The position numbers were made by a program, and so were the translations under genes. This document shows positions 14,977-24,838 of a stretch of DNA of 34,154 nt, piece by piece. The stretch covers positions 1 to 34,154 of the forward strand of contig JAKPGL010000027.1 of the NCBI GenBank assembly GCA_029550925.1, in the 5' to 3' direction. The stretch is from Planctomycetota bacterium (lineage in GTDB: Bacteria > Planctomycetota > Planctomycetia > Pirellulales > Thermoguttaceae). The notes below the pieces were generated by a model. The model was not told the DNA's origin. It saw only the letters and a program-made list of their open reading frames with translations, and did not search any database. How positions within the stretch are numbered: position 1 is the stretch's first letter; the number at the start of each line of letters is the position of its first letter.

Positions 14977-16221
14977 TTAGAACCGGAGGTCCGTGGGGCG
15001 CTGGCCCACCTGGACCCGCAACTTTATGGGTTTCCCTTCTCGGAGTATCTTCACGACGGCGGTTTGCCCAATGGAGGTCCGGGCAATAGCCAGGCTCAGG
15101 TCGCTGGGGTCTCGGATTTTTTCGTCGTTCCATTGGACGACCACATCGCCCGGTTCCAGGCCGGCCCTTTGCGCCGGCGACCCCGGAAAGACCCTCGCAA
15201 TCAGAGCACCTTCTGTATTGGGCAGGCCGAGCCGACCGGCCAACGTCTCGTCCAACGGTTGCATCTCCACCCCCAGCCAACCCCGCTCTACTCGTCCGGT
15301 CGCTTTGAGCCGGTCATAGACATCCTTGGCAATTCGGCTTGGAATGGCAAAGCCGATCCCTTGATATCGTTCCCCTAGAATGGCCGTGTTGATCCCGACG
15401 ACCTCGCCCTTCATATTCACCAGCGGCCCACCGCTATTGCCCGGATTGATGGCCGCATCCGTTTGGAGGAAATCTTCGTAACGGATTTCCCGGATAATGC
15501 CCCGTCGGCCTTTGGCGCTGATGATCCCGGCGGTAACCGTATGGGCCAATCGAAACGGATTGCCGATCGCCAGCACCGAATCTCCTACTTCCAGAGCGTC
15601 GCTATCCCCCCAACGAGCAGGAATTATATTGGATTCGTCAATTTTCAGCACCGCCAAGTCCGAAAGCGGATCCACGCCGATGATCCGTACGTTGGAGATG
15701 GTCCGTCCGTCGGCCAATTTCACCCGCACCTGATCCGCTTGGCCGATGACGTGATAATTCGTAATGATGTAGCCTTCTTTGTCCATGATCACACCGGACC
15801 CTTCGCCCTCGGCCCGGAAAGGAATCGGCCGACCGAACAGGAACCCCCATTCATCCCGCGGTGCGGCGGCTACTACAATCCGTTCCGTCTCCACGCCTAC
15901 GACCGAGGGGGCCACGGCCTTCGCTACCGCGGCGAATCGGTTTTGAGGTTCTGGCAATTGGTCCAGCATTTCTAAAGCTGCCTCCGCTTGGGCGCGCTGT
16001 CGGCCTCGGGTGATCGCATATTGGATCTGCTCAATCCAATAAGGCAGAATCAGCCCCAGAAGCAGCAAAAACAAAATCCCCAACAGCCAACCTAGATACG
16101 CCCTCCTCTCGGGATGGTGGGCCACTTCGGCAGCCACAATCAGCGGGGGCGGCTCAGAGGAAGAAATGGGCCTCTGCTTCGACTCTTCCCTGTCGTCCCA
16201 CAAAGGAAAACCTTCTGCCAT
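14977..16221 (-). CDS. Membrane-anchored HtrA/DegP-like serine protease with one PDZ domain
   Basis: The product has 414 residues. A cytoplasmic N-terminus of about 40 residues leads to one transmembrane helix (42-62), placing the protease outside the membrane. The trypsin-like domain carries H157 (TNYHVIG), D188 (DPLSDLAVLK) and S263 (NPGNSGGPL). A single PDZ domain spans about 310-405 (GWLGVEMQPL, GSPAQRAGLEPGDVVVQWN). The architecture is that of DegS or HtrA-like anchored proteases, which degrade or sense misfolded envelope proteins. ATG 16221 follows AGAAAGGGGAAT. The aminotransferase gene ends only 34 bases upstream, so the two are probably co-transcribed although functionally unrelated. 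Confidence 0.93.
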   Translation of the reverse strand: MAEGFPLWDDREESKQRPISSSEPPPLIVAAEVAHHPERRAYLGWLLGILFLLLLGLILPYWIEQIQYAITRGRQRAQAEAALEMLDQLPEPQNRFAAVAKAVAPSVVGVETERIVVAAAPRDEWGFLFGRPIPFRAEGEGSGVIMDKEGYIITNYHVIGQADQVRVKLADGRTISNVRIIGVDPLSDLAVLKIDESNIIPARWGDSDALEVGDSVLAIGNPFRLAHTVTAGIISAKGRRGIIREIRYEDFLQTDAAINPGNSGGPLVNMKGEVVGINTAILGERYQGIGFAIPSRIAKDVYDRLKATGRVERGWLGVEMQPLDETLAGRLGLPNTEGALIARVFPGSPAQRAGLEPGDVVVQWNDEKIRDPSDLSLAIARTSIGQTAVVKILREGKPIKLRVQVGQRPTDLRF

Positions 16222-16255
16222 AGGGGATTCCCCTTTCTGGAGGATTTCCGGCGGC

Positions 16256-17116
16256 TCAGCGGGTTTCCTGTTGGGTCAGTTCGTGAAACCGAGCTATCAA
16301 ACGCCGAGTGATGGGGCCGGGTTTGCCGTCGCCGATCTGTCGGCTATCCACCTTGACCACCGGGACTACTTCGGCGGCGGTGCCGGTGAGGAAACATTCG
16401 TCGGCAATATACACGTCGTGTTTGGTCAGCGGAGATTCGAAGACCTCGTAGCCGTCGGCTCGGGCCAGTTGGATGACCGCCGCCCGGGTGATCCCCTCTA
16501 AAATGCCGGCGTCGTTCGGAGGGGTAAAAAGTCGGCCCTGCCGAACCAGGAAGATATTGTCCCCGGTACACTCAGCCACTTCGCCTTTATGATTGAGCAT
16601 CAGGGCTTCGATACAGCCGGCCTGGAGACCTTCGATCTTGGCCAGGATGTTATTGAGATAATTGAGCGATTTGATCCGAGGGCTCAATGCGGCCGGATGG
16701 TTCCGCAACGTGCTCACGGTAACGATCTCCAAGCCGTTCTCGTAGTATTCCTTGGGGTACAAAGAGATTTTATCGGCGATAATGATTACCTGCGGGCTGC
16801 TACAACGGTTCGGGTCCAAGCCCAGCGTGCCCACCCCTCGGGTAACCACCACCCGGATGTAACCGTCCCGCACGCCGTTGAGCTGAAGGGCCTCCTGGAT
16901 CGCCTCGGCCATTTCCTGTTTGCTCATCGGGATTTGCAACCAGATCGCCTTGGCCGAGTTCCACAGCCGATCCAAGTGCTCCTGCAATCGAAACGCTTTT
17001 CCGTTATAACTGCGGATCCCTTCAAAAACTCCGTCCCCATACAACAGCCCATGATCAAAGACGCTGATCTTGGCTTCTTCCTGCGGGACAAACTGCCCGT
17101 TGATAAAGACTTTCAT
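16256..17116 (-). CDS. ilvE: Branched-chain amino acid aminotransferase (class IV)
   Basis: The product has 286 residues, typical for the short bacterial IlvE form. FDHGLLYGDGVFEGIRSY (20-37) is the family N-terminal motif. K149 in SPRIKSLNYLNNILAK forms the Schiff base with pyridoxal phosphate. EALMLNHKGEVAECTGDNIF, GILEGITRAAV and FLTGTAAEVVPV follow as in IlvE. It makes or breaks down leucine, isoleucine and valine with 2-oxoglutarate as amino acceptor. ATG 17116 follows GAAGGGACGGTT. D-amino acid transaminase is a close relative, but the length and the GTAAEV pattern favour IlvE. It leads a probable two-gene transcript with the HtrA-like gene. Confidence 0.92.
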   Translation of the reverse strand: MKVFINGQFVPQEEAKISVFDHGLLYGDGVFEGIRSYNGKAFRLQEHLDRLWNSAKAIWLQIPMSKQEMAEAIQEALQLNGVRDGYIRVVVTRGVGTLGLDPNRCSSPQVIIIADKISLYPKEYYENGLEIVTVSTLRNHPAALSPRIKSLNYLNNILAKIEGLQAGCIEALMLNHKGEVAECTGDNIFLVRQGRLFTPPNDAGILEGITRAAVIQLARADGYEVFESPLTKHDVYIADECFLTGTAAEVVPVVKVDSRQIGDGKPGPITRRLIARFHELTQQETR

Positions 17117-17225
17117 AACCGTCCCTTCGACCTTTCAGGCAAGGAGTGAGCAAAATAGGCCTTTTGCCTTGGCAGAAACCGTCCAGAAAGAACCATTTTA
17201 ATTTCTCATCGGAAAAGAGGCAAAC

Positions 17226-17246
17226 CCCGGCAAAATTTTGGCCGGG
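17226..17246 (-). terminator. Possible terminator after the Lol-like operon
   Basis: CCCGGC (17226-17231) pairs with GCCGGG (17241-17246) around a 9-nt AT-rich loop, about 135 bases beyond the ABC ATPase stop. The minus strand after the stem (GGTTTGCCTCTTTT) is only moderately T-rich, so the call is tentative. Confidence 0.35.
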
Positions 17247-17379
17247 ATTTCTTCAGACGCGGATACGGTCCGAAGGAAAGACCTTTAGCGCCCGCCCGGA
17301 GGGCCAAGACCAGACAGGGAAACCTTTTCCAAACAGTCCCATGATCTGCGAAAAACGACGTTCGGAAGGCGCCGGGGCC

Positions 17380-18414
17380 TCAGGCGGGTTGAATACATCC
17401 GTCCACCAGTCGGACCACTCGATCCGCCTGGGCTGCTATCTCCAGATCATGGGTTACCATGACAATCGTCAGATGCTCCTGTTGGTTGAATGAGCGGAGC
17501 AGATGAAGGATTTCCTGGCCGGTTTGACGGTCGAGGTTGCCGGTGGGTTCGTCGGCCAAGAGCAACTTTGGCTGGGCCACTAGCGCCCGAGCAATGGCGG
17601 CCCGCTGCATCTCGCCGCCGGAAAGCTCCGACGGTTTGTGGTGCAGCCGATCCCCCAGGCCCACTTGCTGGAGAATTTTTACGGCGGCTTCCCGATAGGT
17701 GCGCCGACGCCGCCAGTATCGCCACCAAGAAGCCGATATCATCACCGGCGTCAGAACATTTTCCAACGTATCTAATTCCGGCAGCAGATGATAAAACTGG
17801 AAAATGACGCCCACCATACTGTTTCGGAATCGGTCCCGCCAGCGAGGAGGAAGGTTATCGATCCGTCGGCCTTCAAAAAGAATCTGTCCCGCCGTGGCCG
17901 TGTCTAAACTGCCTATCAAATGCAGCAGGGTGCTCTTCCCGGAACCGCTCTGGCCCACGATGGCTAAGAATTCTCCGGTTTGGACCGTGAGGTTGACCCC
18001 TCGGAGGACCGGGATTTTCAACGGACCTTTCTGATAGACCTTATGCAGCTCTTCGACCGAAACCAGGGGGCCTGTTTTCTTCTGCCCGTCCGCTTCTAAA
18101 AAGGGCCGGGCGCGACGTTCTAATGGGGAACGAATGTCCCTTACCCGGGCAATGCCTGCCGGAGGCGTCCCTACGGCGGCGACGGCAGCTATTTTCTGTT
18201 CCGAGGTTGTCGGGCTGGTGCTGGATACGCCGGTACTTTTGGAACTTGCCCCCCCGCGACCGGAGATGGGGATTCCTAAAGAGTCCAGCGTTGGCGCCCC
18301 ATCCAAACAGGGCCCGCCTTGGACGCGCGGCGCGGCCACCAATCGAGGCGTCGGGCCGGTCGGCTTCGTCTGGGGTGGTTGAAATTCCAACATCGTTTTT
18401 AGAGGGTCATCCAT
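17380..18414 (-). CDS. LolD/MacB-like ABC transporter ATPase with N-terminal extension
   Basis: The product has 344 residues against about 230 in the family. Residues about 115-344 are the ATPase: Walker A GQSGSGKS (154-161), a [17 protein letters not shown]-loop region, signature [11 protein letters not shown], Walker [13 protein letters not shown] and the switch His in VMVTHD. This pattern belongs to the LolD/FtsE/MacB group that drives lipoprotein release or mechanotransmission rather than solute import. The first 110 residues are Pro/Ser/Thr/Gly-rich without a recognisable fold. The start looks real because ATG 18414 follows GGAGG at 9 bases. The permease gene lies 94 bases upstream, so the two probably form one transporter. 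Confidence 0.9.
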   Translation of the reverse strand: MDDPLKTMLEFQPPQTKPTGPTPRLVAAPRVQGGPCLDGAPTLDSLGIPISGRGGASSKSTGVSSTSPTTSEQKIAAVAAVGTPPAGIARVRDIRSPLERRARPFLEADGQKKTGPLVSVEELHKVYQKGPLKIPVLRGVNLTVQTGEFLAIVGQSGSGKSTLLHLIGSLDTATAGQILFEGRRIDNLPPRWRDRFRNSMVGVIFQFYHLLPELDTLENVLTPVMISASWWRYWRRRRTYREAAVKILQQVGLGDRLHHKPSELSGGEMQRAAIARALVAQPKLLLADEPTGNLDRQTGQEILHLLRSFNQQEHLTIVMVTHDLEIAAQADRVVRLVDGCIQPA

Positions 18415-18508
18415 GACATCTGCCTCCGCCCGGCTTTTGCTCCAGAATGGTCTTCGGACTATCCCAAAAGGAAATAATACACGACCAGGCCGCGTACTCT
18501 CTCCTGGT

Positions 18509-20386
18509 TCATTCGTATCGTAACGCCTCTACCGGCCGGAGCATGGCGGCCCGGAGAGCGGGCAATACGCTGGCCAACACCGCAATCGACACCGCCCCCA
18601 GCACAACCCAACCCACCATGGCCGGCTGCACAATCGTCGGAATCTTATAAAAATAGTAAATCTGCGGATCGAAAAGCGGTCGTCCGGTCAGTTTGCCCAG
18701 CAAGTCGGCGATCTGATTGATATACCGCACAAACAGCAGTCCCAGAACCAAACCCGCCGCCGAACCGCTCAGCCCCAACAGCAACCCATAGCTCAGGAAA
18801 ATGCCCATCACTCCCTGGCTCGAAGCCCCCAACGATTTCAAAATGCCAATGTCCCGCGTCTTTTCGACCACGATCATAAAGAAGATCGCCAAAATCCCGA
18901 AGCCCGACACGCAGATAATCAAAAACAGCAGCACGTTCAAGATTGCGGTTTCCATTCGCACTGCATTCAAGAGCGGCCCTTGTTTGTCTTGCCAGGTAAA
19001 CACCGCATACAATTCCGGTCGAAATTTCGTCCGCAATACGTCCCGCACCATGTTGCCATCTACGCCGGGTTTCAGCTTGATCTGAATGGAACTGACCAGC
19101 CTGGCCCCAGTGGCCGGGTCGATCATCCCCCGCAATTCCTGCAATTTCTCAATCGGGACAAAAACAAACTGCGAGTCGTATTCGCTCATTTTGCTTTCAT
19201 AGAGATCGACGATGGTGAACGTATCGCTGATGGCCTTCGGCGGCGTGCCGGCCGTCGGGAAGGTGAGTTTCACATCGTCGCCGGGCAGAAGCACAAACCG
19301 ATCGTCGCCCTCAGCGTCCCGAAAGCTGATCAGTCCCATGCCCAACACGGCCCCGGTATGCTGCTGGCGGGAAGGATCGAAAGTCTCCGTCTGCACACGG
19401 CCGGCAAAGGGGTCTTCCAGTTCCGCCGAACGGGTCGATTCGGCCGAATGGGTCGAGCCCGAATGCCCCAACGCCGCACCTTGTTCCTGGGACGAACGAT
19501 CCGGCGACTCCGTGTTCCTACGGCGGACGGCAACCTCCTCGGAGTCTGCGGTTTGCCGAGATCGTAAAGGCGAGGGCAACTTCAAACCGGACGCCCCGCC
19601 CTGCGACTCTCTGCCTGAAGGTTCCGATTCCTCCGAAGGACTCTGGAACCTCGTCGGCTCGGAATCAGACAGGTTCTTCTCGTGCAAAAGCCGGATGGGA
19701 TTCAGATGGGACTGCTCCGGGGCCGATGCCGACCGGTTTGTTCCGGCGGGTGCTGGGGCCGGTCGCTGCTCCGAAGAGTTGGGTTCCGTCTGCGAAGAGC
19801 TGGCGACAGGAGGATTTTTCTTGGGCCGAAGCATTTCTTCGTAGCGAGCCCGTCGTATCCGATGCAACCAGCCGGCCGCCGCCATCTGGGGCCGCTCCCG
19901 GGCCTCCGAACCGCCTTGGTGGTCCCGAATGTCGTACCCTTCCTGCCGAAGGTCCCAACTAAGTTGTTTCCTATTGTCCGGATGTTGGAGATATTTGCTG
20001 AAATCGCTGACCCGCCCCTGTGTGGCTGCGTCAATGCCGATCAAATGCACCGGACGGGTGATCCATTTGCCGCCTCCGTACGGCGTCTGAAAGCTCAGCA
20101 TCGCCGGGACCACCACCGTAGGCGTCATCGCTTCGATCCACTCGCCGGCGGCGGCCTGAATCTGCTCCATGTGCCACTCGGCGTCCGGCATCCCCTCCAG
20201 CGTAGTCGATTCCAGCACCACATCCGAAAGGATTCCGTGGATGCGGTTTTCCATTTCTGTGGTAAACCCGGCCATCACACTGTTGACCACAATCATCGTC
20301 GCCACCCCCAAAGTGACGCTAATGACCGAGGCCAACGCAATATACCGGGTCCGCAGATACCGCCAACAAAGCAACAGCTTGTACAT
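18509..20386 (-). CDS. LolC/E-like (FtsX/MacB-type) ABC permease with large low-complexity periplasmic insert
   Basis: The product has 625 residues. The N-terminal helix (about 16-40, YIALASVISVTLGVATMIVV) is followed by a periplasmic domain, and three helices sit in the C-terminal 150 residues (for example ILNVLLFLIICVSGFGILAIFF), the FtsX layout. EKTRDIGILKSLGAS before helix 3 is the coupling motif of LolC/E-type permeases, and the protein ends PVEALRYE. Residues about 150-342 are an insert rich in Ser, Glu, Arg, Pro and Gln in the periplasmic part; LolC/E proteins of about 400 residues lack it. The likely role, with the ATPase downstream, is moving lipoproteins from the inner membrane. lysS ends 82 bases upstream. 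Confidence 0.88.
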   Translation of the reverse strand: MYKLLLCWRYLRTRYIALASVISVTLGVATMIVVNSVMAGFTTEMENRIHGILSDVVLESTTLEGMPDAEWHMEQIQAAAGEWIEAMTPTVVVPAMLSFQTPYGGGKWITRPVHLIGIDAATQGRVSDFSKYLQHPDNRKQLSWDLRQEGYDIRDHQGGSEARERPQMAAAGWLHRIRRARYEEMLRPKKNPPVASSSQTEPNSSEQRPAPAPAGTNRSASAPEQSHLNPIRLLHEKNLSDSEPTRFQSPSEESEPSGRESQGGASGLKLPSPLRSRQTADSEEVAVRRRNTESPDRSSQEQGAALGHSGSTHSAESTRSAELEDPFAGRVQTETFDPSRQQHTGAVLGMGLISFRDAEGDDRFVLLPGDDVKLTFPTAGTPPKAISDTFTIVDLYESKMSEYDSQFVFVPIEKLQELRGMIDPATGARLVSSIQIKLKPGVDGNMVRDVLRTKFRPELYAVFTWQDKQGPLLNAVRMETAILNVLLFLIICVSGFGILAIFFMIVVEKTRDIGILKSLGASSQGVMGIFLSYGLLLGLSGSAAGLVLGLLFVRYINQIADLLGKLTGRPLFDPQIYYFYKIPTIVQPAMVGWVVLGAVSIAVLASVLPALRAAMLRPVEALRYE

Positions 20387-20468
20387 CGTTGAGGCTTCCT
20401 TACCTCAAACCTTTTCTCACTCTCCCAAGTCCATGCACTCGCTTCTCTGCTCCCAAACCCGAAGGGGC

Positions 20469-21992
20469 TTATTCCTGTTCCGGCCTGAGCAGGGGGAAAA
20501 GGATCACTTCCCGAATCGTCTGCGCATTGGTCAGTAACATCACCAACCGGTCGATCCCAATGCCCAATCCTCCCGCCGGCGGCATCCCATGGCGCAACGC
20601 CCGGATGAAATCCCGGTCCATCCTCGCCATCGACTCTTCTTCCGGCAGGCCGGCCAATTGGGTTCGGAAAAGTTCTTCCTGTAAGTCTGGATCGTTGAGT
20701 TCCGTGTAGGCGTTGGCTACTTCCATGCCTTGGATAAACAGTTCAAACCGTTCGGCGATGTGCGGGGCGTCGGTCTTTCGCTTGGTCAACGGACAAATCG
20801 CCGCCGGATAATCCATCACAAACACCGGCCCGGCCAACTGATCCGTAACCACCGTCTCAAACAGTTCGTTTTTCACGACATCCGGGTGTTTGCCGGCGGT
20901 TTCCAGCCCGGCCCGCCGCGCGCCTTCCACCACCGAGGCCGGCTCAGCCGGATCGACCTTGGCATACTCGGCCAAAAGCTCATCATACGTGCGCCGGGCA
21001 AACGGCGGCGTAAAATCAATCTCCCCTTCCCCCCAGGGAAGCCGAAGGGATTGCCCGGTGGCCTGGATCGCCTCCACAATCAGCTTCTCAGCCAAATCCA
21101 TCATCGTGCGATAATCGCCGTACGCCTGGTAGGCTTCCAACATGGTGAACTCCGGGTTGTGGCGGGGACTGATCCCTTCGTTCCGATAGACCCGTCCCAG
21201 CTCATACACCCGTTCCATGCCGCCCACCAAGAGCCGCTTCAGGTGCAATTCCAAAGCGATTCGCAAATACAGGTCGATGTCCAGAGCGTTATGGTGGGTA
21301 ATAAAGGGCCGGGCCGCCGCCCCGCCGGCAATCGCATGGAGCGTCGGCCCTTCGACTTCCACAAACCCTTCACCGGCCAAGGTCCGGCGGATGGACTCGA
21401 CGATCTTTGTCCGGCGTAAAAACCGCTCTAAAACGCCCTCGTTGTAGGCCAAGTCCAAATAGCGCATCCGTTGCCGAAGCTCCGGGTCCCGAAGCCCCTT
21501 GAACTTGGCCGGCGGCGGCTCCAAGGATTTGCACAAAAAGTGCAGGGCGTCGGCGAAGATGCTCAATTCGCCTGTTTTCGTATGTTTCAGCTCTCCATCG
21601 ACGCCCACGAGATCGCCCAGATCAAGGCATTTGGCCACGGCCCAGTTCTTTTCACCCACCTGACGCTGGCCGATCAACACCTGAATCTGCCCGGTCCAAT
21701 CCCGGATGTTCAAAAACAGGAGTTTTCCGGTAGGACGTTGGAGAACAATCCGGCCAGCAGCCCGAACATGGGGCCCCTGCTCCTGCGGCGGATGACCAAT
21801 TTGGCAATCTCCCGGAGCAACCATACGGATTTCTTTTTCCCGCTGCCGGATTCGGGCGATCGGCTCATGGCCGTCGAAACGCCCACCCCAAGGGTCCAAG
21901 CCCAATTGCCGAATTTTTTGGAGTTTTTCACGCCGGGCCGCCTCTAGGGCCTCACCGCCCACCGGACCGCTATCTATCGGTTGCGAATCCAT
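20469..21992 (-). CDS. lysS: Lysyl-tRNA synthetase, class II
   Basis: The product has 507 residues, the usual size. The N-terminal OB-fold anticodon-binding domain (about 75-180, AAGRIVLQRPTGKLLFLNIRD) precedes the catalytic core. Motif 2 is seen as YELGRVYRNEGISPRHNPEFTMLE and motif 3 as GGLGIGIDRLVMLLT near the C-terminus, with PLTKRK and FELFIQGMEVANAYTELND between them. It charges tRNA-Lys in the cytoplasm. ATG 21992 lies five bases after GGTGG and is preferred over TTG 22004. It stands first in a probable transcript with the two Lol-like genes, an association more of position than of function. Confidence 0.96.
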   Translation of the reverse strand: MDSQPIDSGPVGGEALEAARREKLQKIRQLGLDPWGGRFDGHEPIARIRQREKEIRMVAPGDCQIGHPPQEQGPHVRAAGRIVLQRPTGKLLFLNIRDWTGQIQVLIGQRQVGEKNWAVAKCLDLGDLVGVDGELKHTKTGELSIFADALHFLCKSLEPPPAKFKGLRDPELRQRMRYLDLAYNEGVLERFLRRTKIVESIRRTLAGEGFVEVEGPTLHAIAGGAAARPFITHHNALDIDLYLRIALELHLKRLLVGGMERVYELGRVYRNEGISPRHNPEFTMLEAYQAYGDYRTMMDLAEKLIVEAIQATGQSLRLPWGEGEIDFTPPFARRTYDELLAEYAKVDPAEPASVVEGARRAGLETAGKHPDVVKNELFETVVTDQLAGPVFVMDYPAAICPLTKRKTDAPHIAERFELFIQGMEVANAYTELNDPDLQEELFRTQLAGLPEEESMARMDRDFIRALRHGMPPAGGLGIGIDRLVMLLTNAQTIREVILFPLLRPEQE

Positions 21993-22492
21993 AGACCACC
22001 GCAAGCTATAATCTACTCAAGACTATTCAAAAGGGATTCTCGAATCAGGGTATCCCCCTCTAGGGTACCACTGGTAGCCCCGGCCCTCAGCCGGTTTCCA
22101 TAGTCCCAACCTTAAGCCGGTGTTATAAAGAAATTCCAGAATCTGGGCATTTTAGCTCTGGGGAAAATTGGGTCAATGGCAGTGCTCCTGTGTCCCTCCC
22201 TTATCCGGTCTTAAAAAGCAAAGAACAGTTCTTCTAGGTACAGAATCGCCAGTCTAAAGGGGGGTAGGCAAAGCTCTTATGGTCCTCAATTTCCACAAAA
22301 CCGGCCAAAAAGGGGGGCTTGGAAGAAGAAATTCGATTCGAGAGTTTCATTTTTCTAATCCATGATTACAGAAAAACAAAGATTAAAAATACTGAGAAGA
22401 AAGAGTGGGAGTTTATAATCTTTTGGAGGGTAGCTTAAGAGTTACTATTTAGATAACTTTTGTAATCATTCTTGGCCTATTTAGGAAGCCCC
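21993..22492. other. Divergent intergenic region between lysS and nucleoside hydrolase genes
   Basis: No gene is supported in these 500 bases. The right half (about 22330-22470) is AT-rich, as expected for a promoter of the plus-strand hydrolase gene. CAGCCGGT and AAGCCGGT recur within 40 bases near 22089 and 22115, but no convincing hairpin with a T tract was found. Confidence 0.4.
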
Positions 22493-23440
22493 ATGCCCAG
22501 GAAGTTGATATTAGATGTTGATCCTGGCATTGACGATGCAGTAGCGATCTGCATGTCGCTATTCGACCCCAATTTAGAGGTAGTTGCCGTAACTTCGGTT
22601 GGGGGAAATGTGCCTCCCCAGCAGGCGGCACGAAACGTCCAGGTCATCCTCAGTCAAATGGATCCCCCCCGTTGGCCCAGGATCGGAGCGGCTACGGCAC
22701 CCGAGCATGGTCTTCCTACCGAAGGCCGTCGGATATTTGGCCCCGATGGTTTAGGAGGGGTACCTTTCGAGGCGGCGGTGCGGCGGGATCTCCATCCCTC
22801 GGAAAAAGTCATCTGCGACGAAGTTCGAGCCGCTCCTGAAGCGGTAACCATTTTGGCCCTTGGTCCCCTGACCAATATCGCCAGGGCCTTCCTGCGCGAC
22901 CCTCAACTTCCTTCGGTACTGGGCCAATTGGTCATTGTTGGGGGTACGGTGAGCGGACCGGGCAATATCACTCCAGCGGCGGAGTTCAATATCTACTGTG
23001 ATCCCCAAGCGGCCAGGGCTGTTTTTCGTGCCCCTTGCACCAAAACGCTGATCCCGCTGGATGTTACCAACCGCGTGGAATTGACCTTGGACATTCTGCA
23101 TCGATTGCCGGACGAAAACAGCCGGGTTGGCCGATTCTTGCGGAAAATCTTACCGGCTACTTTTCGGGCCTATCGGCAAGAGCTTGGGTTGGAGTCGATT
23201 CGGATTCACGATGTGGTGGGGTTAGTGGCCCTCACCCATCCAGAGTTATTTAGCTTTGTGGAAATGGCTGGGGACGTGGAAACCATGGGGGAATTGACCC
23301 TGGGGGCAACCGTGTTTGATCGGCGTCGGGTACCGGCGTGGCGGCATAATATCGCGGTCGCTACCGAAGTGGACAAACAAGGGGTCATCGAGGAGATTCT
23401 CCGTTCTTTACATGCGGCTGCTGCCGCTTCCGAACTATAA
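22493..23440 (+). CDS. Inosine/uridine-preferring nucleoside hydrolase family protein
   Basis: The product has 315 residues, the family's usual length. It opens with the calcium-site motif LDVDPGIDDAVAI (D8, D10, D14, D15). TSVGGNV, LALGPLTNIARAF and LVIVGGTV follow, then EFNIYCDPQAA with the Glu/Asn substrate site, and IHDVVGLVALTHPELF with the late Asp ligand. It should hydrolyse the N-glycosidic bond of ribonucleosides for base salvage; base preference is not readable. ATG 22493 lies five bases after AGGAAG and fits the family N-terminus (MPRKLILDVDPG) better than TTG 22472. It appears to be a single-gene unit flanked by gene-free stretches. Confidence 0.92.
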   Translation: MPRKLILDVDPGIDDAVAICMSLFDPNLEVVAVTSVGGNVPPQQAARNVQVILSQMDPPRWPRIGAATAPEHGLPTEGRRIFGPDGLGGVPFEAAVRRDLHPSEKVICDEVRAAPEAVTILALGPLTNIARAFLRDPQLPSVLGQLVIVGGTVSGPGNITPAAEFNIYCDPQAARAVFRAPCTKTLIPLDVTNRVELTLDILHRLPDENSRVGRFLRKILPATFRAYRQELGLESIRIHDVVGLVALTHPELFSFVEMAGDVETMGELTLGATVFDRRRVPAWRHNIAVATEVDKQGVIEEILRSLHAAAAASEL

Positions 23441-23938
23441 CCCCCCCTATAATGGGACATTCTCTTTCGCAGTACCTACTCCGCTTGGCTGATCGTCTTC
23501 TTCTTGCAACATTTCCGCCCCCCTGCTGAAAAGGCACCTTTTTTTCTTCGGATTTTCTTCTTTCGTTCGCATTTACCGCTCAAAGAGGGGATGCCCTCCA
23601 ATAGAAGGGTAGGCAAACCGTCCTCGTGGGGGGCGGACGGATCAGAAAGAGAAATGTCTCGCCTCTTTTTCAGTTCGTCTAAGCCCCGTTTTTAGGAATC
23701 CGAACCGAAAAAGAACCTTCTATCGTATGGATAAAATATATTCCATGAGGTAAGATAGCGTTTTCTCCCTGGTGGTACTGGGCGAGGTTGTGTTGCCGTC
23801 GCTCGACTCTCCCCCTTAAAAAGACTCAGAGAGAGGTTTGGCTCAGCACCAGAAGGGAACACTCTGGGTAGGTTTTTTCGGCTCAGGGTGGTATCTTAAG
23901 TGTTCTCCAACAAGAGCGAGTTTCTGTGTGGGAGTATT
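23441..23938. other. Intergenic region upstream of the ABC-GldFG-DUF4340 operon
   Basis: No gene is supported. Pyrimidine-rich runs occupy 23495-23580. An AT-rich block, GATAAAATATATTCC (about 23730-23744), could contain a -10 element for the operon, about 200 bases upstream of its first start. No clear -35 accompanies it. Confidence 0.4.
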
Positions 23939-24712
23939 ATGTCGATGAACGAAGCACAACGTGGATCGGCCGCCTCTGCCCCCACCTCGGTTCCCATGAT
24001 CGAGGCGGAGGGACTGACCAAATACTTCGGCGACTTTGCGGCGATACGAGACGTGAGCTTTAAGGTGTATCAGGGCGAGGTGGTGGCTTTCTTGGGGCCG
24101 AACGGCGCCGGGAAGAGCACCACGATGAAAATACTGACCGGCTATTTGGCGCCGTCGGCAGGTGTGGCGCGGATTGCCGGGCATGACATGTCGGTGGATC
24201 GGTTGGCCGGGTCGGCCCATCTGGGTTACCTGCCGGAAAATGGGCCTTTATATCTCGACATGTCGCCCCGGGCCTTATTGAACTTTTTTGCCGAGGCCCG
24301 TGGATTGACCGGCATCCGGAAAAGGCAACGGATCGAGATGGTCGTGGACCTATGCGACCTTCGTGCCGTGATTGGCAAACCGATCGGCAAACTTTCTCGC
24401 GGCTACAGGCAGCGGGTCGGCATGGCCCAGGTGCTGTTGCACGAGCCGGATGTTTTGATTCTGGACGAACCCACCGCCGGACTGGACCCCAATCAAATCC
24501 ATGAAGTGCGGGAAACCATCCGAAAACTAGGCCAGACGAAAACCATCCTGCTTTCGACCCACATCTTGCAGGAGGTGGAGGCGATGGCCCGACGGGTGCT
24601 TTTTATCGACGAAGGTCGATTGATCTATGACGGCCCGATCGACCGACTGACCAGCGACGGTCGCGGTCTGGACGTGCATTTCCGAGAACTGACCGGCGCC
24701 GGTGCGAAATAA
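23939..24712 (+). CDS. ABC-2 type transporter ATPase (GldA/CcmA-like)
   Basis: The product has 257 residues. It contains a complete nucleotide-binding domain: Walker A GPNGAGKST, Q-loop LGYLPENGPLY, signature LSRGYRQRVGMAQ, Walker B VLILDEPTAGLDP and switch LLSTHIL. The pattern is that of ATPases serving ABC-2 exporters, including GldA of Bacteroidetes gliding loci. ATG 23939 follows GGGAGTATT. Further in-frame ATGs at 23945 and 23996 are possible, since the first 30 residues (Ala/Ser-rich) lie outside the domain. The GldFG fusion gene follows after 126 bases and supplies the membrane part. Confidence 0.92.
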   Translation: MSMNEAQRGSAASAPTSVPMIEAEGLTKYFGDFAAIRDVSFKVYQGEVVAFLGPNGAGKSTTMKILTGYLAPSAGVARIAGHDMSVDRLAGSAHLGYLPENGPLYLDMSPRALLNFFAEARGLTGIRKRQRIEMVVDLCDLRAVIGKPIGKLSRGYRQRVGMAQVLLHEPDVLILDEPTAGLDPNQIHEVRETIRKLGQTKTILLSTHILQEVEAMARRVLFIDEGRLIYDGPIDRLTSDGRGLDVHFRELTGAGAK

Positions 24713-24838
24713 GTTGTTTCCGGCGGTTGCAGCGGCGACGTCGCCCGCACAAAGCTCTTGATTTTCCAGGCCGAAAGGGAAGCGCGATCAACCGATTGGT
24801 TTTGCAACCCGAAGAGAGGAATCGGATAGGGTGGAGCC

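Noticed and set aside
14753-15280. 175-codon minus-strand frame overlapping the protease gene in another register
   Set aside because: The protease frame carries the full catalytic triad and PDZ domain; the overlapping product is Arg/Pro-rich and lacks any domain.
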